35,292 nt of DNA from Tulasnella sp. 424 (GCA_019633425.1 WSUB01000281.1:1-35292), one strand, 5' to 3'. Shown: positions 22,083 through 33,425, counted from the first letter of the stretch. Made by a program: numbers and translations. Notes: generated from the sequence alone by a model not told the origin.

Positions 22083-22859
22083 GATCGACGTCTCGGGTCA
22101 AGGATTAGCTTTGCCGAGGGAGGTACGTAAGCGAACGGAGATGGTACGGCAGACGTGGCGGTGAACCATTGCAGGGGTTCTTATATAAACGTTGTGGAGA
22201 GCTCCGCGAAGCGCGCTCGATTGTACAATTGTGGGCCTTCCTCCTCGAGGCGAAGGACAGCGCGGCAACATTCGTTGGCGTCACAATTCTAGACCCCTTC
22301 TTTGGAATGTTCTTTGCACGCCACCGTGCGATAACAATATTTGAATATTGCAAGGGATCCTACTTATCTGACAATCTCGGATCTCCCTGATGTGGCCTCC
22401 TTAACCCAACCCGCTCGCTCGATTCCTCCGTCCAGCCCCATCTGAGAGGCGGGTGCGTATCATTACCATTAGTGACCGGGCCCCTCGTCTCTCTCCTGAG
22501 TAGAGTGTAACATATATCAGTCATCATCAATGTACCCGGGGGGGCGGGTTAAATGAGTTCGGTAGTGTTGTCGTCCAAGGTCCTGACTACAGCAGCGGGC
22601 GTTGAGGTAGACCCCTTCCCTCCCCATTCATGTCGCTGGCAAAGAGCTCCACCCAATTCGAATCACTTGCAGATGATCGACGAACGCTCTCCTGATGACC
22701 TTGGAGAACTCCCCTTTATACATGAGTGATGACCCCCCGGGCGTGCAATGGATAACCCATGGCCAAACAGTCGAGTCTAGTCATTCGCAAGGGGAACCTC
22801 AGTCCCTCCCTGTGCACGTGTCTACCGGCGCTTCGTTTCCTTTCGTGGCTCGGGTTCTT
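22083..22859. other. Spacer between the WD40 gene and NDE relic F
   Basis: No gene. The first about 250 nt are a diverged version of the kinase-TPR promoter spacer (TATA box, CTCGAGGCGAAGGA block, a GACCCCTTCTTTGGAATGTTC region near 22290). The remainder (22350-22859) has no feature that I can name. Confidence 0.5.
22181..22187 (-). promoter_or_regulatory. TATA box of the WD40 chimera
   Basis: TATATAA on the minus strand about 100 nt upstream of the predicted start. The surroundings correspond to the TATA region of the kinase-TPR genes, and the CTCGAGGCGAAGGA block also follows at about 22235-22250. Confidence 0.55.
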
Positions 22860-24015
22860 CAAGCCCCGAAGCTCGATTTCGGGTGGATTACGTCATCAAT
22901 TCAAAGTCTTGGCCTGACCCTGACCCCTTTTTTTCCTTGGCTGTCGTCACACCACAGAGCAGAGTCAACTGCTCGTCGTGTTGCGCAATACCTCTGGACT
23001 TTTACCTCATCACGCAATCGCTCCAAATTGTAAAGTATGACGGTTTTCGTCAAGGCTATTCACGAGGCCCCGGTCACCCTGATCACTTGTCCTCTGTACA
23101 ACTGCAGCCTTTCACGTACTTCGCCGCCAAGGGGACTCCCTGCGGGGTAAAACCCTTTCGACGAGTACAAGAGGACCTTGTCATTATCGGCAGCGGATGG
23201 GCTGCTGGTAGGGCGTTGAAACCCCTGGAGAACGAAGATTATAACGTTGTGACCTCCCTGCAATCGTTTATTCACTCAGTTTAATCTCTAATCCGCCTAG
23301 AATCTCACTCTAGGACACATTGTGCGCATCCTCATCAGTCCGCGAAGCCCCCTTTATTCAAGCCTCTCCTTCCACTTTGAACTCTCAAATCCCGTTCAAT
23401 CGTGAACCTCACACCCCATCGTGGAGTCGCCCGACGCAAAGAACGTCAAGGATCCACCTACAAGGCCGACGCCCTAGAGCTCGACCCGCGGGGAACCATC
23501 TTTTACTCGCCGGACATCCAGGAAACGTTTAAACGTCAACAACATGACCGTTCCTTAGGATATCTTGCTCTACACTGTGGGCGGCGAGCACCCGGGCTAT
23601 CGGTAATTCCTGCGTGTCAAAGAGTGAGTACCTGGTGAATGATCTATTCTAAGTTAGACCGATCGTGACGTCATTCTTTTCGCTTGTGGCCAGGATGAGA
23701 TGGACGTCAAGAAACCCCCCGAGGGCGTCACGGACAACACCGAGTCTGCTGCATTCCCGGACCACAGCAAGGGATAAGTCGACCGCTTAATACACATGAG
23801 TAAGTTCAGCATCAGGCATTGAAGCGCACCACGTCTAACGAACCACGTATCCGCCCGCTGGTCGTCGTCCAGCAGAGGTTCCATAGGCGTCGAATTCGCC
23901 AGCGAGCTGCACGACTATATCAAAGACGACCTGCACTTGTGGCACCCGAACTCCCGGACAGGCTCAAATCATCCTCGTCGATGCTGTACCAAACGTCTTA
24001 TCCACGTTCATCCCC
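22860..24015 (+). pseudogene. NDE-type alternative NADH dehydrogenase, relic F
   Basis: Decayed copy with recognisable blocks in the right order. A YFAAKGTP-like stretch is at about 23115-23140. The first Rossmann motif is preserved at about 23170-23245 as VIIGSGWAAGRALKPLENED, with the Trp that is a stop in relic B. After an intron-like gap, an LTPLLPxLxVGTLxxRS-like region lies at 23345-23400, then RRKERQGSTYKADALELDPR near 23421-23481. A motif-2 remnant (GVEFASELHDYIKDDLHLW) lies at about 23885-23945, followed by a remnant of MFSREL near 24000. Frameshifts separate most blocks. The downstream enzyme half present in relic D is missing, and the sequence passes into the shared flank near 24040. 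Confidence 0.75.
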
Positions 24016-24719
24016 CGAGCCAATCCAGGACCTTGCTCTCGTCCATGTTGGCCACCATCTGCGTACTTTGCCTGCATGTCCCATTTTCTCTGCAGTTCTA
24101 TTCGTGCTAGTACTTCGGCTTGCTTTGCTCTCATATTTATTCGGTCTTCTGATGTCATGCACACGATGATATTAGCACAGGTAATGTCGATTTGAGCGTC
24201 CGTGCGATGACTTTGCGTTTCAATCCGAGAACGAGTACATGCGCTTTACGAGTCGATTCGCTACACCTTTGTGGACACTCTCCCGAAGCACGCAGCACCT
24301 CAAGGAAAAAATCTATCTCGAATATCCCTCTCGCCTTAAGCTTCCGATGGTATAGTCCTTACCATGACAATCGTTCGACTGGCTACACTTCGTAGCTCGA
24401 CCCTGCTCCAAAGGTGCAATGGTCGAAAGGCCTGGATACTCGAATGTAATATGCACTTCATCCGGCGAAAGAGGTCTTTATGCAGCGGCTCCATGGATCA
24501 TGGAGTCATCGGAATCGGAAAAGGGGATGAGTTGAGCACATCTCAAATGAGCCTCATGGTCCGGACGAAAGACGTTACAAATTGGGTGCTAAGAACAGGA
24601 CACAATCGAGACTTAGGGGTTCCGTCATCTGGGCCAACAGGACCAGTAGTCCGAAATCCTCTACAGCAACGCGCGCTACTCGAATGAAAGTTGGTATCAC
24701 GAAAGGTATATTGGTCGAT
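24016..24719. other. Diverged 3' flank of kinase-TPR copy 4
   Basis: No supported gene. The part at 24040-24210 is a weak match to the flank seen at 9985-10100 and 15650-15760, including TAATGTCGATTTGAGC near 24183-24198. Later parts (24400-24500) resemble 3540-3640. The block is more diverged than the flanks of copies 1-3. Confidence 0.55.
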
Positions 24720-27308
24720 CTAGACATGGCTCGGCGGAACATCCGGTAGTTCCATAATTAGACGGACGCGCGCCGCGCGATCTAATGCCCTATCTGCAGC
24801 TTGACTAGCTCCGATTTCTTTGAAAATTCCAGCAGCTTGCTCATAAAGTTTCATTGCGTCCTCTTCCTGCTCTTCGTCGCGATGGACATCGGCAAGGCAC
24901 ATCAGAGCCCAGGCTCTACCGTCTTTGTCACCAATGTCGTTACGGATTTGGAGGACTTCGGACAAAAGCTTGACGGCTTGACGGTACTGTTTTTGAAGCC
25001 GATACACATCGGCGAGACCCCGTAAAGCGCAGGCTCTCCGGTGTCTTGTGCCGACGTCTGTGCAGATTTGGACGACCTCGGAGTAGAGAGTAATTGCTTC
25101 GCTGTACTCGTTTTGAAGCCGATGCAGTTCAGCGAGGCCGAACAGCGCGTCGGCTCTTCCTTGTCTGTTGCCGAGGTCGGTATAGATTTGGGCGACCTCG
25201 GAGTAGAAGGGGAACGCTTCGTTGGCCTCGTTTTGAGCTCGATGCACCTCTGCAAGTCCCCACAAAGCGCTAGCTCTCCCTCCTCTGTTGGCAAGGTCGG
25301 TGGAGATTTCGAGGACGTCGATGTAGAGCATAGAAGCCATGCTATAATCGTTCTGAAGCCGATAAACGTCAGCAAGACCGCACATCGCGTCGGCTTTTCG
25401 TGGTCTATTGCCGAGGTCCGTGCAGATTTCGATAGTTTCGGAGTAGAACGTAAGCGCTTCGCTGTACTCGTTTTGAGCCCGATGCACCTCCGCAAGACCC
25501 CACAAGGCGTCGGCTCTCCCTTGTCTGTTGCCAATGTCGGTGAAGAGCCGGACGGCTTCTGAGTACAGTGGAAAGGCATCACGGTAGTTATTTAGAAGCC
25601 TGTTAATGTTTGCTAGGCCCAACAGGGCATCGGCTTTCCCTCCATTGTCAGCAGTATCCGTGCAGATACCCAAGGCTTCGGTGTAGTAGTTTGACGCGCT
25701 GATATAGTCGTTCTGGTGTGCATGCATGTGTCCCAACTGTCGAAGAAGCTCAGGAGAGCGACCTTCGGAACCCGACGTTTTTGAGGCCCGCTGCGGATCA
25801 GGAACAATCACTGGCTAATGGCAATAGGTCAGTTACGTGCAGATATCCCGAGCACCAGCACCACTCGCCATCCAATTCAATGACTTTCTGCAATCCTCAG
25901 CCGTCGGCCGCTTGCTGGGATCGATGCTCCAACACGCATTCATAAGCGAGTAAAGTGCCCGAATCAGTACCATGCGGTCGTGATCGGTGACGGACGGAAG
26001 GTTTCCCCGAATTACGCGTACGATAACCACGGAGCCTTGGTGAACATCGTGAAATGGAATGGCATTTGTCATAACCTATTCCGGCACCGATTGTAAGCTT
26101 TTGTCGAGAACAGTTTCCGAATCTTGGAATACCTCGTAAAATATCCAGCCCAATGCCCAGATATCGCTCCATAGGCCAGGGTCGTCGTCAATGAGTAGCT
26201 CCGGAGCAGCCCAGCGGAGGGTGTATTTATTTCCCGTCAGCGTTATGGTATGGTTCGCTTCGCAAAATTCCGTCTCGAGCAGCAGTGCTCGCTGCGCGCT
26301 GTTTCCGCTTTTTCCTGGTTGCGCGTTTGGATCATTTTTCGCGAGACGACGGGCGGAACCGAAGTCTGTGATGAATGCGCGATGTTGCGAGTTCACCAAC
26401 ACATTAACCTAAGCAACGCGGAGTTGAGCTCGCCAAGTAACATGTTACAGGAACACCCGGACCCACCGATTTCAGGTCGCCGTGGTATATCGGCGGATCT
26501 TGATTATGAAGATACTCCACTCCTCTCGTCACGTCGTGAATCTAGTGTAGCGATTCTCAGAGCTTGCGCCGAAGTGCAGCGTTCTGATCTCACCAGCGAG
26601 ATTCGTTCAGGAATTTCCCATTCCTCCGACGCCACAAAATCCTTCAAATTCCCGTTGGCTGCCCAAGGAAAAACCAGCCAGACCCTATCCTCGGACAGAT
26701 CTTCAACAAAACCTTCGATGTTGGTGACGTTCTCGTGAGAAAGGTTTGTTAAGAATTCCGCTTCCCTGAGTGCCAACTAAGAGGAGTGAGCGATGTGTGA
26801 GAGCTCAGAGTGATTAGATGACTCACCCCCAATACTCGTTCTTTGTCTTTTTCATTCTCGATCTTCATTTTCTTTACTGCTACAGGCTAATCGGTTGAGA
26901 TTTATGAGTCGTCTGAGGAGGAGTCGTAGAAAACAAGAGCGCGTGATTAGTACGGACCATTCCAGCATCGGGCAAACTCTCGTCCCCGGTATTTGTTGGA
27001 TCGGCCTCGCTACTTTCAGGATCGGAATCCAAGCTCAGAAACGCTCGTGAAACCGTCGCATATCCTCCCCGGAACTCGCGGGCATTTCTCAGGAGTGTGA
27101 GCTCGGACGGATCGATTCGCCATATCGCAAGCTTTTGCAGTTTATCCCCCTAGGCAGAACCCGACCTTGGTAATCGATCATAATTTCTCTTTATGATTCG
27201 GATGGGACTTACCAGTTTACCGCTTGGGTGGGGCCTTCCGCCGAAATCGCCTGGATCGGACCCCCGCACACCACGACGGTCGGCGTCGTCGTCTTTGTCA
27301 GGTTGCAT
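24720..27308 (-). CDS. TKL-type protein kinase with C-terminal TPR array, copy 4 (8 exons, 8 TPRs)
   Basis: The largest copy, predicted 727 aa. Exons: 27308-27213, 27149-26958, 26886-26827, 26776-26594, 26541-26467, 26408-26133, 26075-25869, 25814-24720. All are phase 0. Kinase motifs: FRGGYATVSRA loop, VAVKK with Lys about 101, REAEFL, HGDLKS with Asp about 199, NVLVN, DFGSARR, AAPELL, DIWALG, CWSIDPSKRPTAE. The last exon carries eight 40-residue TPRs, two more than copies 1 and 3, and ends in a different tail (LPDVPPSHV). As in copy 1, intron 7 starts with GC. The TPR exon begins PVIVPDPQ instead of PMIxPDPQ, so internal initiation at this Met is not possible here. Exon 2 has diverged after WRIDPS (ELTLLRNA instead of SIEFPE). 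The leader exon (MQPDKDDDADRRG) is clearly homologous to the others. Confidence 0.87.
25815..25868 (-). other. Intron 7 of kinase-TPR copy 4 with a GC donor
   Basis: Exon 7 ends ...LNWM and is followed by GCGAGTGGTGC, as in copy 1, where copies 2 and 3 have GTGAGT. The acceptor is CATTAG before CCAGTG. Retention of this 54-nt intron would add ASGAGARDICT and then a stop, removing all eight TPRs. Confidence 0.65.
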
Positions 27309-28190
27309 CTAATGTTATATCGCAAAGATGATGCTCGTTGAAATGTGCTAATTCTCACTCATAAGCTTCGTCGAGGGGAAAGTCAGTGAACGGAGGTGGT
27401 GAGGGACGAGGAGGAACCGGTGGGACCTTGAGTATGTGGGAACCCCTATTGCGGAAACCGGGCCGTGGAAGAGTTGGATTCGGAGGTTCGGCTTCGGTTG
27501 TACACCTCAGCAGAACCAGCCCTTCATATAGTTCTGATTAAGCTAAAAAACGACGAATTATAAGCCTTTAAACGCTGTGAAATACTAATAGAGTCATAAA
27601 CATCTCACCTTGATAGTCATTCTTGACCTGCAACTCCTTGCGATGAGCCTTGGGCTACGCCTTCCGATTGGAAGTTATGCTGACCAACCCCCGACCCAGC
27701 CGTAGACAGAATGATTTGGTCATTAACCCGTTTCTGATACTAGGCACCACTCCTCATGCAGGCTTATGACAGCCTCTGGACCATTCCATCGCCTCCTGTT
27801 TCTCGACTGGCTCTCAACCGATGTCAGTCATCAATGGCGGAATAAAGCTATGTCTGTGAGTTATCTGTCTCAAGGTTACTTTGACTGAAAATCGGAGGGA
27901 AGAGTGTCTCGCCTGCTTCATGGTTGCAAGGTGTCGGTCGTTGTGTCCCCTGCATCTCGTGCCTTCTTTTTGTGAAGCCTACCACCCAGGGATTGGCTTT
28001 GCCGTTACCAAAATAACATAGCACCGAGCCCGTTAATCTTGCCAAAATGTCTGCTTCACCACTCCGGCATTCTTTCCCCCATCCCCGAAGAGCGACTCCC
28101 CATTCACGTACATATGCTTATCCTCAGGTGAGCAATTCCGAGTCGAACACATTTTTAGATGACATTCCTCTTCCACCAACAGTAGTGATC
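27309..28190. other. Region upstream of copy 4, no clear gene
   Basis: The left part (27309-27490) holds the copy-4 promoter, with a trace of the CTTCGTCGAGGGGAAAG block seen in other spacers (near 27365) but no convincing TATA box. Positions 27500-28046 show nothing I recognise. A plus-strand frame at 28047-28274 begins MSASPLRHSF and reaches a donor-like CAG-GTGAGC at 28129. It could be a first exon of an opposing gene but overlaps the 3' end of the coiled-coil gene, so I leave it uncalled. Confidence 0.4.
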
Positions 28191-28940
28191 CTACATGTTG
28201 CTAGCGCTTTGAACGAAATCGTCAAAGTCCCGCATCGCCTTAGAATACTTTCGGGACATTTCCTGGAAAGGTAGTAAATCAGGGTTCATTAGAAGGGCTG
28301 CCGACTCCATGCTATACACGTATCGACGTTGACGCTCAGCACATGCCAAAGATCAGAACCTACTTCGAACTTTTCTTGCCATGCGTCCCTGTCTTCGGTG
28401 ACTGATGTGAGCGTTCGCTGTAAGCCCTCGTTTTCTGCTTCTGTGACTTGGAGCCTATGACGTCACGCCATGAGTCAGTCTTGTCCTACTCTCAACGTAC
28501 CTACGGGAAACTCGTAGCGTGCAGAACCACACCCACTTTTGAACAGCATCCTTGGCTTCCTTTCGAGCCTTCTCAGCTTGTTCGTCGGCTGCTCCCACTT
28601 GATGTCGTAAAGACGTTATTTCTTGCTCCAACGCGATGATCTGCGTCTCGTGCTCCTTATTCTTTGCGGTGGCTGTCTCGGCTCGCTGTTGCCACCCCTC
28701 GACGTCCTTTTGTAGTGCGAGTATTCTCTAAGTGTTGGGATGTTTTTCCCCCGATATTAGGTAGAGCGTTTGGGGAAGGCGATCATTCAGGTTGCGATTC
28801 GACCGAGATTGATTGACATGGCCAACGATGGTAAAGTCAGCAATCTGGTAAACCATAATGAGAGGAAGAAGAAGTTCCGCATGCTGACCTCCTTTATTTT
28901 TTCCATTGTTCGACTTGGATGCTTTAAGATCTAGCTGCAT
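28191..28940 (-). CDS. Small coiled-coil protein, function unknown
   Basis: Unrelated to the repeated module. Well-supported exons: 28727-28537, 28454-28364 and 28262-28191, joined by introns with GTGGGT and GTAGGT donors and TAG/CAG acceptors; the phases agree (2, then 0). They encode a charged, heptad-rich sequence with RILALQKDVEGWQQRAETA, QIIALEQEITSLRHQVGAA, TLTSVTEDRDAWQEKFE and the C-terminus KAMRDFDDFVQSASNM. Exon 1 starts at the ATG at 28940 (MQLDLKASKSNNGKNKGG). Its 3' limit is uncertain: a GTTTAC donor at 28853 keeps the frame, whereas the better-looking GTCAGC donor does not unless a small extra exon exists. The total is about 146 aa. A predicted coiled coil suggests a dimerising or scaffold role, but I do not recognise the family. 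Confidence 0.65.
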
Positions 28941-30172
28941 TTTCGTTGAGATGTCGAGATAGGGGTGGACGCAAGGTTAGTGATTCCGACCGCCGAAGGC
29001 GGTGTCACGGCACGGTAAAGGCCGGTGAGACTCAAGGCCTATGACGAGGCTGCAGGATATGGGCTTATTTGACTGACCCGAGAGCTTATTTTGTTGTAAA
29101 GGTGACTCAATAACACTTACAAAGGACTTCGGGAAGCTACCTGACATCTACGCAATTGCTATTCCTGCCGTAACAACGTCAGATAAGCGTCACATTTTTG
29201 ATTGACCAGAATGAACACTAGACGTGTATTCCCGGTTTATCGCCACTCTTTAGTGAAGTTCCAGCTCTAGTGCCCGCTGAGGGACGGCGTCTATTGGGTC
29301 GGAAAAACTTGGAAAGGACACCATAATCGAAGTGAAGAGCTATAAGTACCTTGACCGGTGTTTCCTCGACTATGGAACGTCCAATGCGTCGGGGCCTGTG
29401 GTCGAGATGAGAGGTACCCGAGTGCCCTTCGGTTAAGCTACTGGGCAACGACCCCGAGTAAGGAGTTCAGAGTAGCTCTGGTATCTATATATAGCTTTAG
29501 ATTCAATCATCAATTTGAATCTCGAGAAACACAGCCAGCTAATTTGCTATATTCTCCAGGGCAACACGTTCGGCGCCGTGGGGTGGATTGCAACCGAGAG
29601 CCGCCCAACAGCGAAAGGAAAGTCGCCTGGATCCTCAGGGGTAAGATGGCGTCATAGCCACTCAAAGAGGTGAGGAGCTAGCGAATACCTTCTAAGCGAC
29701 CGCGAGTGGGGATTGATCAATTTTTGTACTGCTTACAGCTAATTTGAAATTGTAGACCGCCTTGGATTTTTTTTACGCTCCACTTTGCTCTATCCACGCC
29801 ACTTCGGAGGACCAAAATAAGGAAATTTGAGGTCAGATGTACGCGTTGCACCAGAGGGAAGCTCTGTGGGAACGGGCTGAGTGGAGCGGAAAACATCGGT
29901 AAAGCGGTCTACGATTTCAGAATTAGCTGTAGCAACCGTAATTATTGGTGCTATGTAGTCGTCATGATCAAAGACGGTGATCTAGCCGTCGTTGAGTTGG
30001 TGCAGTCAAACGATTATACTATGGATGGGAACGAGATCCTACGGAGGCAAAAGCATCCGCACCTTAGGTAACAGAATACGAGGCATTCGATTTTGTACAT
30101 CAGCGTGTGTCACATTAATAACAATTGGGTTGTCAGAGAGGTTTTGTTCGCCTCGAGAATCTCGATGAAACA
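28941..30172. other. Gene-poor stretch and 3' flank of copy 5
   Basis: No supported gene in 28941-29670; short frames at 29218-29448 and 29358-29657 lack motifs. From about 29670 (AGCGAATACCTTCTAAGCGA) to 30172 the sequence matches 33430-33708 ahead of copy 6, with a few hundred bases lost in the latter. It is therefore the shared 3' flank of the copy 5/6 pair. A GAGGTGAG just before this boundary (29668-29675) may be the last trace of an NDE exon end, as seen more clearly at 33395-33425. Confidence 0.5.
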
Positions 30173-32524
30173 TCACTGAGCCTCCATTGGCTCGGATTGT
30201 TGACGGACTCGGGCGGCCTCCTTCATAGCCATGGCTGCATTCTCGTTATCTCCTATATGTTCAAAAGTTGTAGTAGCTTGTTCATAAAGGCGTATTGCAT
30301 CTTCGTGGTGATCCTGATCGCGATGGACTCCGGCAAGACTCAACAGAGCCCAGGCTCTGCCTTGTTCATTGCCGACGTTGGTGAAGATCTGAAGGGCTTC
30401 TGAAAAAATATCAATGGCCTGGGTATACTGCTTTTGAAGCCGATGCATCTCAGCAAGACCCCAGAGAGCGAGGGCTCTCACTCGTCTATTGCCAACGTCG
30501 GTGGAGATTTGAACGGTTTCGGAGTAGAGCTTCAGGGCCTCGCTATACTCATTTTGAAGTCGATGGAGGCTAGCGAGACCGTACAGTGTGGTGGCTCTCC
30601 CATCTCCGTCGCCGATTTCGGTGTAGATTTGGAGTGCCTCGGACAGCAAGGAACCGGCGTCGCGATACTGTTGTTGATTCCGATGAACCTCAGCAAGACC
30701 CAATAGAGCTCTGGCTCTCCCCAGTTTGTTGCCGATATCAGTGTAGACTTGGATGACCTCGGAGAAGGATGCAATGGCCTCGCTGAATTCACGTTTCCAC
30801 CGATGAACGTCAGCGAGACCCAACAAAGCTCTTGCTTTCCCTGCCTCGTTCTTAACATCCTTGTACACGCCCAAGGCCTCGGTGAAGTAGCTGGATGCGT
30901 TGAGGTAGTCATGTTGCTGTGTATACATGTATCCTAGTTCCAAAAGAAGCTCAGGAGAGCGAGCCCTGGCAACCACGGTATCGGGGTTCCGGTGGGGGTT
31001 CGGAATAATCTTCGGCTATCGATACCACGTCAATTGCATTCAAGTATCGTAAAACAAGCATTACTGACCATCGAATTCATCGACTTCCGACATGTCTCAG
31101 CCGTCAGCCGCTTGCTTGGATCGATGCTCCAACATCCCACCATCAGCGAATAAAGTGCTCGAATCAGCAACATGCGGGAGTGGTCGTTAAGGGATGGGAG
31201 ATTCCCCTGCATGACGTGTATGATAACCACGGAATCCTTTTGGACATTTTCAAATGGAATCGTATTGGTCATAACCTATTTCGGGCGAAGAATTATGAGC
31301 CCGCTTAAGATACTGTCCGAATCCAAGTATACCTCGTAGAAGATCCAGCCCAACGCCCAGATATCGCTCCATAGGCTTGCTTCGTCGTCCATGAGCAGCT
31401 CCGGGGCCGCCCAGCGGAGGGTATACTTGTTTCCCGTCAAGGTTATGGCGTTGGTGGCTTCAGAGATCGTCGCCTCAAATACCGGTGGTGGCCGAGAGCT
31501 GCTTTCGGGTCGTTTGCTCTGGGTGTCGAGATCCTTTGGCGTGAGTCGACGAGCGGATCCGAAGTCCGTGATTACCGCGCGGTATTTCGAATTGACCAAT
31601 ACATTGACCTGCATATTTTAGGGCTGAGGTTTCCAAGTGTACTTGCCAACAACATCCGGACCTACCGACTTAAGGTCACCGTGGCATATTGGCGGATCTC
31701 GGCTGTGAAGGTACTCCACTCCTCTCGTCACATCCTCGATCTAAGGTACGGCCTCTCAGTGGGTGATCCAAAGGATAGTATTTTGAGCTTACCAGCGAGA
31801 TTCGTTCTGGGATTTCCCAATCCTCTGACGCAACGAAGTCCTTCAAATTCCCATTTTCGGCCCAGGGAAGGACAAGCCAGATTCTGCTGTTGGATCCATC
31901 CTCAACAAATCCTTCAAGCTCGGTGATATTCTCATGAGAAAGGTCGACTAAAAATTCCGCTTCCCTGAGTGCCAACTAAAAAGGCCTCAGTCCTGTGCAA
32001 AAGCTCGACGCAAGTGGGTGAGTCAATCTCACCCCCAGTACTCTTGCTTTCTCATTTTCGTTCTCGATTTTCAATTTCTTTACTGCTATAGTCTAAGAGA
32101 TTGGGGTCGAAAAGTCCTTCAAAAATGTGCTGTAAGAGATCGGGACGTCTTCTTGGGACAAACCTTCCGTTCAGACGTTCCATCACCAGACTTAGTCTCG
32201 CCCTCGGCATAGTCGGGACCGTCCACTCTAGCCTCCGTACCGGACGCAGGAGCCAAATATGCTCGTGAAACCGACGCAAATCCTCCAGAGAACTCGCGGG
32301 TGCCATCGGGGAATTCGATCGAGGAAGGGTCTATTCGCCAGTTCGCGAGCTTGTTGAGTTTATCCATCTGCAAGGAAGCTCAGCCGCGGTGAGCAATTAA
32401 GATTTACTATTTATGATGTGCAAGGACGCACTAGTTTGCTGCTCCACTGGGGCCCACTGCTGGAGTGACTCTGATCAAGCCTTGATACAGGACAAGGATC
32501 GGCGCCACCTTCGTCCACTTGCAT
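30173..32524 (-). CDS. TKL-type protein kinase with C-terminal TPR array, copy 5 (8 exons, 6 TPRs)
   Basis: Predicted 646 aa. Exons: 32524-32432, 32367-32164, 32092-32033, 31975-31793, 31740-31666, 31608-31333, 31275-31069, 31015-30173. All are multiples of three in phase 0. Kinase motifs: FSGGFASVSRA loop, IAVKK with Lys about 104, REAEFL, CHGDLKS with Asp about 202, NVLVN, DFGSARR, AAPELL, DIWALG, CWSIDPSKRLTAE (L replaces P in KRPT). Six TPRs, with ALLGLAEVHRNQQQY-type units. Intron 7 has a GTCAGT donor. The TPR exon begins PKIIPNPHR, so it has no Met at its start. Activation-loop sequence (ISEATNAITLTGNKYTLRW) and TPR sequence are closest to copy 6, and these two form a separate subfamily from copies 1-4. 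Confidence 0.88.
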
Positions 32525-33169
32525 CGAATATCTTGCCTAAACAAGACTGAGGATTAAAAGATTTGGGATGTGGGGGTGTAAGATGGAGCTAGCTAATGGA
32601 GGTGGGCGACGGTCAAAGAGGAAAGTCGGACGTAGGCGCAGAGCAAGCGGCGATGGCGTCACCCTGGGAGATTTCTAGTCCGCGGTGCGCTACCGAGCCT
32701 CGGTCCGGCAGAGGTGGAGGCAACAAAAATCCCGGCGCAAAACAATTCGATTCTGTCAATGAGAGAGTTTCTAGATCTCACTGGTGGTTTGAGCTTGCCT
32801 GGTCTCCAGAGAGCGTCAGGGGTTGGATGAGGGCACACAGAAGGAAAGAGGCAAACAAACTATGTTTGAGTTCAGACCGACGCGACGCGCCCCGAAACCA
32901 ATCTCTCGAATTCAACCTCTTTCACCTACTAACCATCCAGATGCCACCGTCTCGTCTGTCATTTCGTTTGGCGGAGCACAGTCAGCTCGACATGCGGCTT
33001 GGGAGGTAGAATTCAACGAGAAAGAAATGGCCCGGACGACCTCGTGCCTTGTGTGCCGTTACTTCTGCGTGCGCTTCCGAATCTCCGCCCATCAAGTCTC
33101 CCAGTTCGATTTTACCTCAAATCTCGTTCCCAAACACATCACACGTGCTTCGGGCCTCGTACGTCTCAA
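32525..33169. other. Spacer upstream of copy 5
   Basis: It contains the promoter side of copy 5, with no clear TATA box. A 137-codon plus-strand frame at 32596-33009 has no recognisable motif and no homologous frame in the other spacers, so I do not call it. The stretch is not evidently related to the spacers of copies 1-3. Confidence 0.4.
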
Positions 33170-33425
33170 ATCGGCTTCTTCTTCGCGTCTATTTTCACTC
33201 CCTCGTAGTCAACACTCTCAAAGTGCGATCCATCATCCAGTTCACCCCGCACCAAGTCTCAGCTACAAAGCTGAAACTCTCACTCACTCGCCCTCATAAA
33301 AAAAGAGAAACTCAACATCTTGGACTTGCCGAGTATCTAAGGGATTATACTACATGTCTTCTGATCTCGGTGTAGCGGGCGTCGAGACCCACAATGGTCG
33401 GCATTCCTAAAATCAAAGAGGCAAG
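33170..33425 (+). pseudogene. NDE-type alternative NADH dehydrogenase, relic G (short fragment)
   Basis: A short, strongly diverged fragment of the central NDE exon. Positions 33195-33245 encode VVNTLKVRSIIQFTP, corresponding to IAVGTLEARSIIQSTR of relic B. The next 60 nt correspond to the KAEALKVDPHTK region. After a gap, GGCATTCCTAAAATCAAAGAG at about 33401-33421 corresponds to the GIPGVKE exon end, followed by GCAAGG in place of the GTGAGA donor. Downstream of that the sequence is kinase-TPR 3' flank, so the gene is truncated exactly at this exon boundary. Confidence 0.55.

Noticed and set aside
24720..25814. Regularly spaced direct repeats that could suggest a satellite or CRISPR-like array
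   Set aside because: The 120-nt period is fully explained by 40-residue TPR codons (and 129 nt by the WD40 repeats at 20780-21820). The sequence is eukaryotic.
28047..28274. Plus-strand open frame starting MSASPLRHSF with a donor-like CAG-GTGAGC
   Set aside because: It overlaps the last exon of the coiled-coil gene on the other strand and has no supported second exon.
32596..33009. 137-codon plus-strand open frame upstream of copy 5
   Set aside because: No recognisable motif, no counterpart in other spacers, and composition like the surrounding non-coding sequence.
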